From Closterium sp. NIES-65 (lineage: Eukaryota > Streptophyta > Zygnematophyceae > Desmidiales > Closteriaceae), in the NCBI GenBank assembly GCA_948144175.1, contig CANXME010002091.1:310001-374000 (forward strand): DNA of 64,000 nucleotides, given 5' to 3'. Of the stretch, positions 1 to 11,367 are shown piece after piece. Within the stretch, counting starts at the first letter, position 1. The number at the start of each line of letters is the position of its first letter. Both the position numbers and the translations under genes were made by a program. The notes under the pieces were generated by a model. It saw nothing but the letters and a program-made list of their open reading frames with translations, made no database searches and was not told where the DNA came from.

Positions 1-1380
1 CTAGCGTTAAGCTCGTAACGATATGCGAGAACAAGGAACTTGAACTGGCTGACTTATCGAACAGATACTAAGCCGAGTTCAGAGGTGGTTGAGGTGTGAG
101 ACACGTGAAGCTTGCTTGCCCTAACTGGACTTCAGCAGGTTGAAGCGAAGGGAAATGAGGAATGAGGAGAGGGGTGGTAAAAAGGAGAGCAGCTTTCTTG
201 TTCTGCTTCAAACACACTTCACCCCTCAGCCTTCGGAGCTTCACTTCCAGAGGATAAGGAGCGTTTCTTTCGTTTTCTGTGCGGTGCAGTCGTGTTGGTT
301 TCTTCTGTGCACGATAATTGGTAGGGATTCCTGAGAAAGAATGGACACGAACACGACAGCTTGTGGTGGATGGGTTCCCCTCGGTTTGGTAAAGGCAAGG
401 GAAAAGGGAAAATGCTGGGACAGAAGAAGTTGTATTGTCGGGCAGAAGAGTAGATGTAGATTCTGTGAGGACACGATTGGCGGTGTGGGTTCAGGAGGTG
501 GCCTATTTCAATTGATCTGCTAATTTTTCTAGGGCTTTCTATAAGCTACCCGAAGCAGCTTTCGGTGGAAAATATGTTGGGTTGCACCATCCACTTTCTG
601 TGGTGTCGGCGACGCCTGCCCCCACTTCTGGGATTGCCGCACTGGCTTGCACAGGCAAAAAGGTGCCACGTTGGAACAGCGTGCAGACGTGGAGATTGCA
701 GGATGAACCTTCGTTATTGACGGTTGTGTTGTAGAAACTATAAAAATGTGGATCAGCGTTGTAACAGACGTCGTATCAGCTTAAAATATTAAACCTCTGG
801 GAAAACACATGTACAGTTTTCATAACTCTGAATGGTTACGGAAAATTATGGCAATAAATTATCTTATTCAAAACATGTTTTAAAATAATTTGACCATCAG
901 CTTTGGTGCTGACAGAGCTGTTGGGGTGCCGCAAAAATGCCTTACGCGTCAATCAAATCCTGGAATCAGTCATTCTTGCACCAGCTTACCGTACCCTAAA
1001 CACTTTGCCGTAAAATCAGTAAGTGTTAAAGGGTGCGCAATACCGATGCTCCCAATGGAAAGAGGACACTTGCAGCAACGGGCAACTTTTGGCAGTGTTG
1101 GGTTCATAAGTTTTTTTTTTTAACCAGGCTTGCCAGCGCGAAAGTGCTGGCTGGCGAAAACCAGGATTTCGTGCGGACACTTTCCATCCGCAGTAACAGC
1201 TCGCCAGGGTTCTGGGTTTTGGGTGGCAGATATGCAACGTCGCTTTAACACCAGGGAAGTATATCCCTGGAAAATAGCTCTCAGGGTGAATTCTCAGGAG
1301 ATTTGCTAGCTCAGGGTGTACTCTCAACAGAAGACTAGCTGTACTTTCATCAGCCCAAGTAGGAGCAAAGTTTTCATCAG
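1..1380. other. unassigned flank left of gypsy-1
   Basis: I recognise no gene here. The short open frames have no motif and none has convincing splice sites. About 780-880 is AT-rich and contains AATAAA near 853, which could be a poly(A) signal. A short inverted repeat, CCAGGGA...TCCCTGG, lies at 1251-1270. Before gypsy-1 inserted, position 1380 was joined to 11373, so this stretch was originally downstream of SAHH. Its last five bases, ATCAG, are the left target-site duplication. Confidence 0.5.
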
Positions 1381-1722
1381 TGTAAGGAAATTCCCTTTTC
1401 CTTACTTCGCATCCCTGCTCAACGCGTACATCACTGTAGCACCTCAGTCAGCACCGTTACCACTCGCGATCATCGCACCGATAATCATCCCGCCATTTTC
1501 GCACATCGCATCCCGACCTCACGGCTCGGCTGGTAACCCGCGCTCCGGGCCTACGCTTCGACACTTTCCCAAACCTCAGTCCCAGGCTCGTCGCGCGACT
1601 ACCACAGACCATTACCGTTACCACTGTAGTTTCGCTATATATTCTTCGCTCATGCCTTCGCTCATTAAACTCTTGCTTCGATAGTGCAATTCTCGTTCGT
1701 TCCCTCAATTGCACTCGTAACA
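1381..1722 (+). repeat. gypsy-1 5' LTR
   Basis: 342 bp, starting TGTAAGGAAATT and ending CACTCGTAACA. It matches 11026-11367 except for six substitutions. A TATATATTC stretch at 1635-1645 could be the TATA element of the element's own promoter. Confidence 0.95.
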
Positions 1723-1724
1723 CT

Positions 1725-1740
1725 TGGTATTCAGAGCCTA
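1725..1740 (+). promoter_or_regulatory. gypsy-1 primer binding site (initiator-Met tRNA type)
   Basis: Two bases inside the 5' LTR the sequence reads TGGTATTCAGAGCC. This is the usual plant LTR-element primer site TGGTATCAGAGC, complementary to the 3' end of initiator tRNA-Met, with one extra T. Confidence 0.7.
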
Positions 1741-1905
1741 CGATCCCATCTCGGACCGCATCCACACCTTCGCTTCCCCACTATCTCAATTTTTCGGGGG
1801 GGGTAGACGTCTCTCAGCGATACAGCGCCGCCGCTCGTAGTGCTCTTACGCAAGCACGCACGGCCACGACCGAGGCTCTCGCTGAGCTTGCACGACACCC
1901 CCGCC

Positions 1906-2378
1906 ATGGCCGATTTCACGCTCGCCACATTGACGCAAGAGCAACTCGATCGTCTCGTGCGTCAACTGGAGGACTCGGCGCTCGAAATCGCGACTCTCAC
2001 GGCGAAACGTGACTCCGCCCGTCAACAGTCTACGATGAACGCACCAACAAATGCAGCTGCACATTCGGATGAGACGATCGTAATCTCGTCCGGCACACCA
2101 ACACAACATGACAGCACGGGACAACGCTCAGGCGCAGCCAGTGAGGGCGCCGCCCAGCCGATGCCGGGCATGGGAGGAAACAGGATCGCACCAAGCCCAC
2201 GGGAGCCTCGAGAAGCCCGTCGGCACGTGGAATTTGCGGCGACAAGTGGCGAACACTCCAACATGGCACCAATGCCGCTCAAGCCGCAACGCCCGCCCTG
2301 CTTCGACCCAAGTCAACGCGGCGGTCCGACAGTTCAATCGTGGGTCTTCACGATGAACGTTTTCTTCGACGCCAATTA
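1906..2378 (+). CDS. gypsy-1 gag, 5' part (interrupted by pogo)
   Basis: Structural Gag polyprotein, N-terminal part. I start it at ATG 1906 (MADFTLATL) because it has a good context and follows the leader; an upstream in-frame codon at 1840 is not an ATG. The segment contains a short predicted coiled coil (LTQEQLDRLVRQLEDS) and then low-complexity sequence. The frame runs to the TA at 2377-2378 where the pogo transposon entered. Skipping that transposon, the same frame resumes at 5455 and encodes a classical retrotransposon Gag capsid region. Confidence 0.85.
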
Positions 2379-5300
2379 CCGTCACCCCCCGGATATACCC
2401 CCATGGGGGGCTATAATATAACATGTTTTTTTGAGGGGGTGGGCTTATAATATAGTAAATTTATAAGCGCCGGCGTTTATAATTTGTCAAAATTGAATTT
2501 TGTTTTTAAATATACCAAATCGAAGCATTCTCAAAGGCGGATTCACCTGGGTCGAGAACGTTCGAAACTGTGCATGCATTGCGCGTGAAACGGCCAACAA
2601 GGCGTGGCTTCACGCCTTCCACGCCTTGTTGGCCAGGCCAGGTTCATCAAACGTGAACCTGGCCCATGCCAGTGCACACGTACCTCGCATCAAAGCGGCC
2701 CAATCAGGGTTGCATGCGATCGTGGGCACGTCGTGGTTCAGCCACGGTGTGCCCATCAACAGCAAAATTCCCCGCCACCGAGGCAAGGAGCTGCCCAGCT
2801 CAGCTCCTCTGCGGGGAATCTTGACTGGGGCCACCCTTTTCCCGCAGAGGAGGCCGGGCCGCGAAAATGAAGGGGTCTCGGGCGAGGGCTTCATACAACC
2901 CTCATTCTCGACTTTTGCCTTCGGTTTCTTTGTTCGTTTGGCCTGCCGTGGCCATGGCGGGCCTTCCACGCACGCATTTCTTGTTCCGCCGCCATCCTGC
3001 TGCCAGAGAAAACACCCGCCGAGACACCTGTGACTACTCTCAATGGCAGTTGCGCCCTGCGCCCGTCCCTCCGTGTCAACCAGTAGCTTCTCCCGTTCCT
3101 CCCACTCCTCCAACTCCTCCTGCACCTCCCGCTCCCCCGGCGCCTCCGGTTCCTCCAGCTCCTCCGTCCCCTCCTGACCCGCCTGTGTTTGGTGCTCCAC
3201 GTCAGGGGGTCCTGCAGCTTCTCCTCCCTCCTGGCTACTCGGCGTTTGACGCGTACCTGTCCGAGCCCGACCGCGCCGGTGGCGCATCGTCTTCCTCCGC
3301 ACCGTCGCCACGCTGGGGAGCCCCGGCTGATTGCCCGTTGGACGAATCCGCGGCTGGTGCGGAGGATGACGTGGAGTTTTGGGCTGCCGACGGTCTTCCA
3401 GAGCACCTGCCTATTCCCACCTTCCCCCCCCCCAATAAGAAACGGCCCCACCCTTCTCGCGAGAATCGCGATGCCTGTCCTCCCTCCCCCAGGCACAAGC
3501 CTTCAAGTCACAAGCGGCACTCTTACACATCGCAGGAGAAACTGCAGTGGATTCTCAAGCTTGAGTCCGGGCACATGAGCGTGCGGCAGATGTCTCGCCA
3601 AACCGGCATCTCCCGAAGGTCACTCGCAGAATGGAAGACCCGGAAGGCTGACCTGGAGGGCGCGCATGCTGCTCGCAAGCGTCTTCATGGGCGCGGAAGG
3701 AGCTCGTGGTATCGCGACATGGAAGCTGAAGTCTACAGGAGGTTTCTTGCCCACCGTAAAAAATGTCTCGCGGTCTCGATCGCTCGCCTACAGAAGTGGT
3801 CGCATGAGGTGATGAAAGAATTGCACCCACAGGTAAAGTGGTCCGGCTCGCAGCGGTGGACTGAGCGGTTTCGCCGCCGTTGGAATCTGACAACCCGAGC
3901 GAAGACCAGGGTCGGCCAGAAGCTTGCTGCCAGTGAGTTTGTGGGAAATGGTTGCAGTTTAATGTGTACTGCTTTGTGTTGTTTGTCTCTTTATGTTTCA
4001 CGGTTGAATTTTAACGCGTCATTAATACTGTCTTCTCTCTTTCCCTCCCACCCGTACTCCCAAACTGCGAGACTGGCGTCAGGAATTTCTGGAAGTTCGT
4101 GCGTCACACCCGCCGCCAATACAAGATTGACCCGCAGTGGATAATAAACGCGGACCAGACACCACTGTGGCTCGAGATGCCTGCCGAACGCACAGTCGAG
4201 GAGGTGGGTCTGCGCTCTGTGCCTATCCGCAGCGGCGGCTATCAGAAGGAGCGAGTTACGGTGATGCTCGCCTGCACTGCCAGCGGTGAGAAGCTGAAGC
4301 CGTGGGTCTTCTTCAAACGGAAGACCCTGCCTAAAGGGGATTTCCCTTTAGGTGAGCATTAACACCCACTGCTGCATGTTTTTTTTTTTCAATGTCTACT
4401 GATGTTGTATGTGCGTTTGTGGCTGTGCAGATGTTACGGTGTCCGTCCATCCCAACGGTTGGATGGACGCGGACGGAGTCATTGAGTGGCTCGACGGGGC
4501 AGTGAAGCCGTTCGTCCACACCAAGTTTGGAGTGAGGCCCCGCAAAGCGATGCTCGTCTTGGATTCGTACCGCGGGCACCTGACTGCGGAGGTGAAGAAG
4601 AAGTTCGGGGAGCTGAACATCGTCCCTGCCGTTATCCCAGCTGGCTGCACCTCGGAGATTCAACCTCTGGACGTCGCGGTGAATCGCTCCTTCAAGGCAT
4701 CCGTTCGACAGCTCTACCAGGAGTGGTTCGAGAGCGAGGGGGTCGACACCTTGACAAAGAAAGGTGAGAGAGGCAGGCCATGCCTGTGCTGCTTTATCAG
4801 TTTGTAGCGGTGGCTGACTTTTGATTGTTTAAATTTTATGGCAGGCAACATCAAGAAGCCACCACCCGAGCTAACGCTCAAGTGGATATCAGCGGCTTGG
4901 AAGGCCGTGCCCAGGGACTTGATTCAACAGGCTTTCCTCACCTGTGGCATTAGTAACGCCCTGGATGGGTCCCAGGACAAGATCTGCCTGCAACACAGGC
5001 GCGACGAGCTTGAGGGCGACGAAATAGACATCGACGACGACATTGCAGCAGATGGCTTTTTCTGCAACAACGTAGAAGAACCAGAGTCGGACTCTGAGGC
5101 CGACCCGGATGATCCTACCGCAGCTGATGACTAGATTACGTAGATCTAGAAATTGCTGTAGCCTGTGAGACTCGTAGGTAGATTTAGAACTGTAATTAGA
5201 AAAAACTGTAGATAAACTGACTTTGTATTTAATTAGATGAAAATATAAGTTGTTAATGTGGTTAGTGAAGTTTGTAGAAAAAAAATATTTTAAAAAGTGG

Positions 5301-5452
5301 CGGTTATAATGTGTAAGGTACAGGTATGCGGTTATAATCCGTACGACTCTAGGGTATGCGCTTATAATCGAGGAGGGGATATAAGCGCCATATGCCAATT
5401 AGAAGCGCCAGGCGCTTATCCTAGGGTGGCGCTTATATCCGGGGGGTGACGG
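2379..5452 (+). mobile_element. pogo/Tigger-type DNA transposon, 3074 bp
   Basis: Flanked by TA at 2377-2378 and 5453-5454, the Tc1/mariner/pogo target duplication. Terminal inverted repeats are 19 bp and perfect: CCGTCACCCCCCGGATATA at 2379-2397 and its complement at 5434-5452. Both subterminal regions carry scattered copies of a short motif of the form GCTTATAAT / GGTTATAAT / CTTATAAT, plausible transposase binding sites. Excising the element with one TA restores the gypsy-1 gag frame exactly. It encodes a CENP-B-like/DDE_1 transposase in four exons. Confidence 0.93.
2867..5134 (+). pseudogene. pogo-like transposase (CENP-B HTH + DDE_1), probably frameshifted
   Basis: Cut-and-paste transposase of the pogo/Tigger family. 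Exon 1 (2867-3932) has a Pro-rich N-terminus, then helix-turn-helix DNA-binding segments (YTSQEKLQWILKLE...RQMSRQTGISRRSLAEWK) and a CENPB-like second domain. Exon 2 (about 4072/4083-4352) carries the first catalytic Asp (IINADQTPLW). Exon 3 (4432-4762) carries the second Asp (VLDSYRGH) and, about 35 residues on, the third (IQPLDVAVN), the DDxD signature. Exon 4 (4844-5134) is an acidic tail. The donors and acceptors at 4352/4432 and 4762/4844 are phase-consistent. At the exon 1/2 junction neither available AG gives the frame of the catalytic region; one extra base near 4093-4096 would explain this. I therefore call it a probably broken copy, although an unrecognised acceptor is possible. Confidence 0.75.
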
Positions 5453-5454
5453 TA

Positions 5455-6142
5455 CGTCGAGTCGGACGGCGCAAAAATCCGGTATGCGGTTTCACTGCTA
5501 AGGGGCCCCGCCATGGACTGGTGGCGAGTCATCGTGACGTCGCCACGCGCCTACGAGCCACCGTCGCACGAGGAAGGGCCTTCGGGCCCAGCTGTCACCT
5601 GGAGTTCGTTCTGCGAGACCGCCCAATACAGCACGTGGGATGCGTGGTGCGCAGGGCTTCGGGCGCGTTTTGAGCCGATCGCGGCTTCAATTTCGGCGCG
5701 TCAGAAACTGCGCACTTGGCGCCAGCTCGGGTCAGTTCAAGACTACACCAGCGGTTTTCTCGCACTTTGCGAGCAGATCGGCTACATGCACGAAGCGGAG
5801 CGGGTGGACCGTTACGTTGGAGGGCTGAAGGCGGATATCTCGAACGAAATAATGCTACGCGAACTCTCTAATTTCAACGAGATTCTTGCACTCGCCGAGA
5901 AGATCGACATTCTACGCCGACCGAGACCGGGGTCCTACTACGGACATCGCCCTCGGGGACCGACCAAGCACGCCACTGTACATGCCGTTGCAACAAATGC
6001 AGCTGCCGCACCATTTAAGGGGCGCTGCTTTGCTTGCAATAGGCCGGGCCATCGCAAGAGCGAATGCCCAGAGGAGCTGAGGCGCCGAGGAGCAAAGCAG
6101 GGGAGGGAGTCTCAGAGGCAGGGAAACGCCAGCAGTCAGTAG
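5455..6142 (+). CDS. gypsy-1 gag, 3' part with CCHC zinc knuckle
   Basis: Continuation of Gag after the pogo insertion. It holds the typical retrotransposon capsid segment (TWDAWCAGLRARFEPI, then RTWRQLGSVQDYTSGFLAL, YVGGLKADI) and one CCHC zinc knuckle, CFACNRPGHRKSEC, for RNA packaging. It ends at TAG 6140-6142. The protease frame overlaps it from about 6064 in the -1 frame, so pol was presumably made by -1 frameshifting. Confidence 0.88.
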
Positions 6143-6782
6143 AAGTTGGGCCAACTACTGACGAGACTGCCTGCTCGCCCAACCACACCGACCCTCACCG
6201 AGTCACAGTACCGATTCACGCCATCGATCGGGCTCGGATGAATAAGGAGGGTACAGCGACGGATTGCCCGGTACTGATCTACGGGAAAATACAGGGAGCA
6301 GCAGTGAAGATTTTTATTGACGGAGGAGCAAGTCACAGCTTAGTTAATACTGCAACCGCACGGAAATTACAGTTAACACTTAACCGATGCTTACCGGAGA
6401 TAGACGCACGCTTAGTCGACGCAACACCACTGGCCATACGAGAAAAGGTGGAGCGCGTAAAAGTCCGCTGCGGAGGGAACTTCGGGTTTACACAGGAAAT
6501 GCTCGCAACGACACTGGATGGGCACGACATTTTATTGGGACGTGATTGGCTGCGACGGTATAACCCACGAATTGACTGGACGACGGGTAGCTGCACAGTG
6601 CGAAGTAGTGGTAACTGGGTCGTCCTACCTCGCTGGCAGCCACCCGAGTCTTCGACGGTCCAGGTCAACGCCATCACGATGAAACGGGCTGTCGCTGCTG
6701 GAGCTGACGTGTACGCAGTAGATATAGCATTAGTAGAAAAAGAGGAGCAGCCGAGCGATTTTCAGAAATTGTTGGCAGCTGT
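6064..6782 (+). pseudogene. gypsy-1 pol, protease part (interrupted)
   Basis: Aspartic protease of the retropepsin type that matures the polyprotein. The active-site motif reads FIDGGASHSLV, with Gly where Asp-Ser/Thr-Gly is usual, followed by the conserved HDILLGRDWL flap-distal motif. It is in the -1 frame relative to gag and overlaps it. The frame is cut at 6782 by the small LTR element and resumes without shift at 8161, giving the linker into RT. The DGGA variant is either a family feature or decay. Confidence 0.8.
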
Positions 6783-7311
6783 TGTCAGAATATTATCTTA
6801 TGTTCTAGCCTGTAGTGGGGTGCTCTATAGCGAGTACAACCCTTCTAGGGTTTTGCTATTTGTATCATCATTCCTGCTAGTTCAATCCTCTCTTTCTTTC
6901 TTCTAACTTTTGTCATGCTATCAGAGCAGGTCGATCCCCTTGGATCGATCCTGTGGGTGGGTTTCCACCTCGCTTCCGCTGCTACCTTTCCTTCCCGCCG
7001 TGCGCCCCGAGGCGCGCGGCGGTTTTCGTTCCCGCCGTGCGCCCCGAGGCGCGCGGCGGTTTTCTGCCCGCTGTACGCCCCGAGGCGCGCGGCGGGCGTC
7101 TGCCCTACCGTCGCGGCCCCGCCCTGCGTCGCGGCCCCGCCCCTCGAAGCGGCCCTGCCCTACGTCGCGGCCCCGCCCCGACCGTCGCGGCCCCGCCCTA
7201 CAGTCGCGGCCCCGCCCTACGTCGCGGCCCTGCCCCTCGTCGCGGCCCCGCCCCTTTTCGCGGCCCCGCCCTCCAACCAGGCCCGTGGTGGGTCCCTTTC
7301 ACCACCCCGCC

Positions 7312-7348
<37 letters not shown>

Positions 7349-8160
7349 CCCTGCCATTTCCCGTCGTCCGTCGAGGCGACCTGAGGGGGCCGCTTGCGAG
7401 CTGTGGGGTGGCGGGTATTGGGGTGGCCGGTCTTCCTTCCTCCCTTTGCTCCTCCTCCTCCTTCGTCTCCCACTGCTGCAGCTGTCGCTGAGGGGGGTGG
7501 ATGTGTGGGAGACTGGGTTTAGGGTTTAAGGGGGGTGTGTGGGAGTAGAGCTAGCGGTGTAGCAGTGGGTGTGTATCAGGGGGGTGGGACTGTGTGCGGG
7601 AGGATGAGCGGAGGTTGCCAGTTTGTCGTCAGCAGCACCTGTAGTCCGGGGCGCTTTCCCGGTAGCCCAGTGAGCTAGACTTCTACGCTAGCCGCCTGTG
7701 GGTCCGTTGCCCGTCCGCCGCTATTTGAGCCGCGGGGCCTGTTACTCCTGTAGTCCGGGCGCTGTCCGGTAGCCGCTGTGCCAGTCTGCCTCCTGCTGCC
7801 CGTGTGTCTGCAGCTTCAGACGTCGCCTCCTATCTCCTCTCCCCTCACTCTCTCTCCTCCTCCTCACTTGCCCGTTGTGACTACCACTAGCTTTGCTTAT
7901 AATTGTTAACTCTAAACTATTTCTTCTTGAACTTGTGCTCAGAATGTGTGGTGACATTGTGATCCACCCTGAGCTTGTATTGCTTTGCTTGCTCTGCTGA
8001 TTACACCCCACTTTGGCTATGGGGGTGTGTCAGAATATTATCTTATGTTCTAGCCTGTAGTGGGGTGCTCTATAGCGAGTACAACCCTTCTAGGGTTTTG
8101 CTATTTGTATCCTCATTCCTGCTAGTTCAATCCTCTCTTTCTTTCTTCTAACTTTTGTCA
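6783..8160 (+). mobile_element. small non-autonomous LTR element related to the copia family
   Basis: 1378 bp with 133-bp LTRs at 6783-6915 and 8028-8160 that differ at one base. Target duplication GCTGT is at 6778-6782 and 8161-8165. The 5' LTR is followed by a Met-tRNA-like primer site (TGCTATCAGAGCAGG) and the 3' LTR is preceded by GGCTATGGGGGTGTG. There is no gag or pol. The interior is a GC-rich array of short repeats (about 7085-7280), a C homopolymer near 7308-7345 and a 3' segment. That 3' segment, including the polypurine tract, closely resembles the end of the 7.1-kb copia element at 59274-59393. It therefore looks like a gutted member mobilised in trans. Confidence 0.88.
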
Positions 8161-9345
8161 GCTGTACCACCCGAACTGCAGGCACTACTGAAACGGTTCC
8201 CGGGTATTTTTCCGGATGATTTACCGCAAGGGCTGCCACCTCAGCGGGCGCATGACCATAGGATCGAGTTAGAACCGGGGGCACAACCAACTGTACAGCG
8301 CCAGTTCCGACTGACACAGCCAGAGCTCGACGAGCTAAGGAAGCAGATAGATTACCTGTTAGAGAAGCAGTTTATTCGACCGAGCTCGTCACCGTTCGCC
8401 GCACCGATACTGTTCACACCAAAAAAAGACGGAGGATTTCGCATGTGCATCGACTACCGAGCGCTTAACAGGGTAACAGTCAAATCGCGGTACCCCATCC
8501 CCCGCGCCGACGAACTGATCGACCAGCTGCGAACAGCACGGGTATTTTCGAAAATCGGGCGGGGGTTACCACCTGATTCGGGTCGAACCATCGGACTGCG
8601 CCAAGACAGCATTTCGGACTAGGTACGGGTCATTCGAGTACACAGTGATGCCTTTCGGGCTGACCAACGCGCCTGCAACATTTCAGATGACCATGAACGA
8701 GGCGTTTAGGCCACTTTTAGATAACTGCGTCATAGTTTACCTCGGCGACATCCTCGTTTACAGTCGGGACCAGCAGCAGCACTTAGTCGATCTCGAAGCA
8801 GTTTTTAAAATTTTAGAGACACATCGGTTATTAACCAAGGGCTCCAAGTGCGAGTTTTTTCGGGACAGACTAGAGTTTTTAGGTCACGTCATTTCAGAGG
8901 CTGGGGTTGAGATTGACCCTACGAAGCTAGATACGGTAAAAGCGTGGCGTCTCCCGACGAACATCACGGAACTGCAGAGTTTTTTAGGGTTTGTTAATTA
9001 CGTTCGTCGGTTCGTCCCCGACATGGCACGCTTAACAGCCCCGCTCACTGATTTACTACGTAAGGGGGTCCCTTTTACGTGGGGGGAGAAAGAGCATGCT
9101 GCCTTCTCTACCCTAAAAAATGTTCTCTGTTCACCACCCGTCCTACGCATCGCTGACCCACACCGCCCCTTCGAAGTTGTTACCGACGCAAGCGACATCG
9201 CCATCGGAGCTGTACCGGCAACGGCCTCCAACCCATCGCTTACGAATCACGCAAGCTCCATCCACCTGAGCGAAATTACCCGATACACGATCGCGAAATG
9301 CTTGCGATCGTGCATGCATTCAAAGTGTGGCGCTGCTACTTGACC
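8161..9345 (+). pseudogene. gypsy-1 reverse transcriptase and start of RNase H, frameshifted
   Basis: Ty3-type RT. Frame 1 carries the connection and fingers ([31 protein letters not shown]) up to about 8556, where a few bases are missing. Frame 2 continues with MPFGLTNAPATFQ, the palm, thumb and RNase H start (VVTDASDIAIGA) until about 9208, where a second short deletion returns it to frame 1. The catalytic box reads YLGD at 8738-8749 instead of YLDD; loss of this Asp (codon 8744-8746) abolishes polymerisation in known RTs. These lesions show that the copy is inactive. Confidence 0.88.
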
Positions 9346-10995
9346 GGCGTAGACGTGACAGTACGGACAGACCATCGATCCCTACAGTACCTTCGCGCAC
9401 ACCCCCACCTCAACCCACAACAGATTCGGTGGCTCGACTTCCTCGAGTCGAATTTCCACTATACGGTCACATATAAAAAAGGAGCCTCGAATATCGCTGA
9501 CGCACTGACCCGCCCCACTGCCCAAATCCACGCGATACTACTCACCCAGACCAGCCCATTACTGACAGGACTATTTACCCACGGATATCAAACAGACCCG
9601 TTCTTCACAGGAGGAAATTCACAGCAATTCGCAGCAGCCAAGGGAGTCTATTACGTAAAAGCTGGAACCGACCGCATCTGGGTACCAGGATACACGCTAC
9701 TACGGGAACTACTGTTACAGGAAGCACACGACGGAGTTACCTCGGGACATTTCGGAGTAGAAAAAACACGGCAGCAGCTGCAGCGGTACTACTACAGGCC
9801 GGAAATGTTGACCGACGTGCAACGACACGTGGCATCGTGTCCCACTTGCCAGCTCATGAAGTCAAGCAGGAAGCGGCCGGCGGGACAATTGCAACCAATC
9901 CCACCCCCAGAGCGTGCTTGGCAGCAGGTGACGATGGACTTCGTCACGGGTTTACCGGCTGGGGCGAGTGGGAATGACGTGATCCTGGTCGTCGTCGATC
10001 GACTAACGAAAATGGCGCATTTCGCAGCATGCAGGAAATCAATCACAGCCGAGGAAACAGCCCGACTCTTCATCACCACCGTCGTTCGATTGCACGGGAT
10101 ACCAGCGTCGATCATCAGCGACAGGGACACGAAGTTTACCAGTAATTTCTGGCGGAACCTGTGGCAGCAGTTCGGCACGCGACTTCAATTCAGTTCATCC
10201 AACCACCCCGAAATCGACGGACAGACAGAACGGACAAACCAAACCATGGAGCAACTGATTCGAGCCACGTGCGACGATCCAAACACGTGGGAACAGCAAC
10301 TGCCTCTCATCGAGGTTGCGTACAACAACGCGCCATCCGCCACGACCCAACAGTCACCATTTTACTTGAACTACGGACAGGACCCAACAGTACCCATGAC
10401 ACCGAATCCCGACAATCCCGTTCCACGCGCAAAACAGTTCGCCGAGATTCTGCAAGCAGCACGAACCAGGGCAGCAGAAGCAATTAAAAAATCAAATATC
10501 ATCGCTAAACGCAACGCCGATCGCCACCGCAGACCCATCACTTATCAGCCCGACGACCTCGTGTTACTCGACACTCAAAATCTCCGCCTGCCCATCACTC
10601 CTAAACTCCGCCCTCGATACTGTGGGCCGTTTCGAATTAGCCACATGATCACACCCGTCACTGCGCACCTCCTCCTCCCTGCTGACTGGTACGTCAGCCC
10701 CTCGTTCCACGTCAGTCTACTTCGCCCTTACGTCCCATCCACCAGCCAACTCCCACGACATCGGCCATCCAGCATGACACGACCACCAACCGAACCAGTC
10801 ATCACCCCCGAAAAAATCTTGAGCCACAGAGTTCGCGACCCTCGAGGAGCCCGAAAAGTTGAGTTTCTGATCCGCTGGAAAGATCGTACACTCACCGAGG
10901 ACAACTGGGTTCCCCTGGACAAAGTTGAAAACCACCCTGTCGTCACCGACTACCTGCGCAGCCGAAACTTCAAAGACGTCCTCGCGCTTTCGTAA
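9209..10995 (+). CDS. gypsy-1 RNase H end, integrase and chromodomain
   Basis: This uninterrupted C-terminal part of pol runs to TAA 10993-10995. It begins with the RNase H tail (TDHRSLQYL, NIADALTRP). Integrase follows, with an HHCC zinc module (CPTCQLMK) and the catalytic core residues in MDFVTGLP, SDRDTKF and DGQTERTNQ (DD35E), then a GPY/F-like module (KLRPRYCGPFRI). The last about 60 residues (EKILSHRVRDPRGARK..FLIRWKDRTLTEDNWVPL) form a chromodomain. Chromodomains define chromoviruses and are thought to steer integration to marked chromatin. Confidence 0.92.
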
Positions 10996-11009
10996 GGAGG
11001 ACCTCCTTA

Positions 11010-11025
11010 GGAGGGGGAGGGGTAG
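11010..11025 (+). promoter_or_regulatory. gypsy-1 polypurine tract
   Basis: A purine run (GGAGGGGGAGGGGTAG) abuts the 3' LTR and would prime plus-strand synthesis. Confidence 0.8.
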
Positions 11026-11367
11026 TGTAAGGAAATTCCCTTTTCCTTACTTCGCATCCCTGCTCAACGCGTACATCACTGTAGCACCTCAGTCAGCACC
11101 GTTACCACTCGCGATCATCGCACCGATAATCATCCCGCCATTTTCGCACATCGCATCCCGACCTCACGGCTCGGCTGGTAACCCGCGCTCTGGGCCTACG
11201 CTTCGACACTTTCCCAAATCTCAGACCCAGGCTCGTCGCGCGACTACCGCAGACCATTACCGTTACCACTGTAGTTTCGCTATATATTCTTCGCTCATGC
11301 CTTCGCTCATTAAACTTTTGCTTCGATAGTGCACTTCTCGTTCGTTCCCTCAATTGCACTCGTAACA
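11026..11367 (+). repeat. gypsy-1 3' LTR
   Basis: 342 bp, the partner of 1381-1722, followed by the target duplication ATCAG at 11368-11372. Confidence 0.95.

Larger units (their letters stand above)
1381..11367 (+). mobile_element. gypsy-1: Ty3/gypsy chromovirus, inactive, with two nested insertions
   Basis: LTR retrotransposon with 342-bp LTRs at 1381-1722 and 11026-11367 that differ at 6 positions by my alignment. Both LTRs begin TG and end CA, and ATCAG is duplicated at 1376-1380 and 11368-11372. The order is gag, protease, RT, RNase H, integrase and a C-terminal chromodomain, the Ty3/gypsy chromovirus order. A pogo transposon interrupts gag and a small LTR element interrupts pol; removing each with one copy of its target duplication restores the frame. 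Independent of these insertions, RT and RNase H carry small frameshifts and RT has lost a catalytic Asp, so the copy is dead. It landed about 196 bp past the SAHH stop codon. Confidence 0.93.

Noticed and set aside
6910-7529. overlapping Pro/Arg/Ala frames in the small LTR element
   Set aside because: They come from short GC-rich repeats and a C homopolymer, differ by frame, and have no motif.
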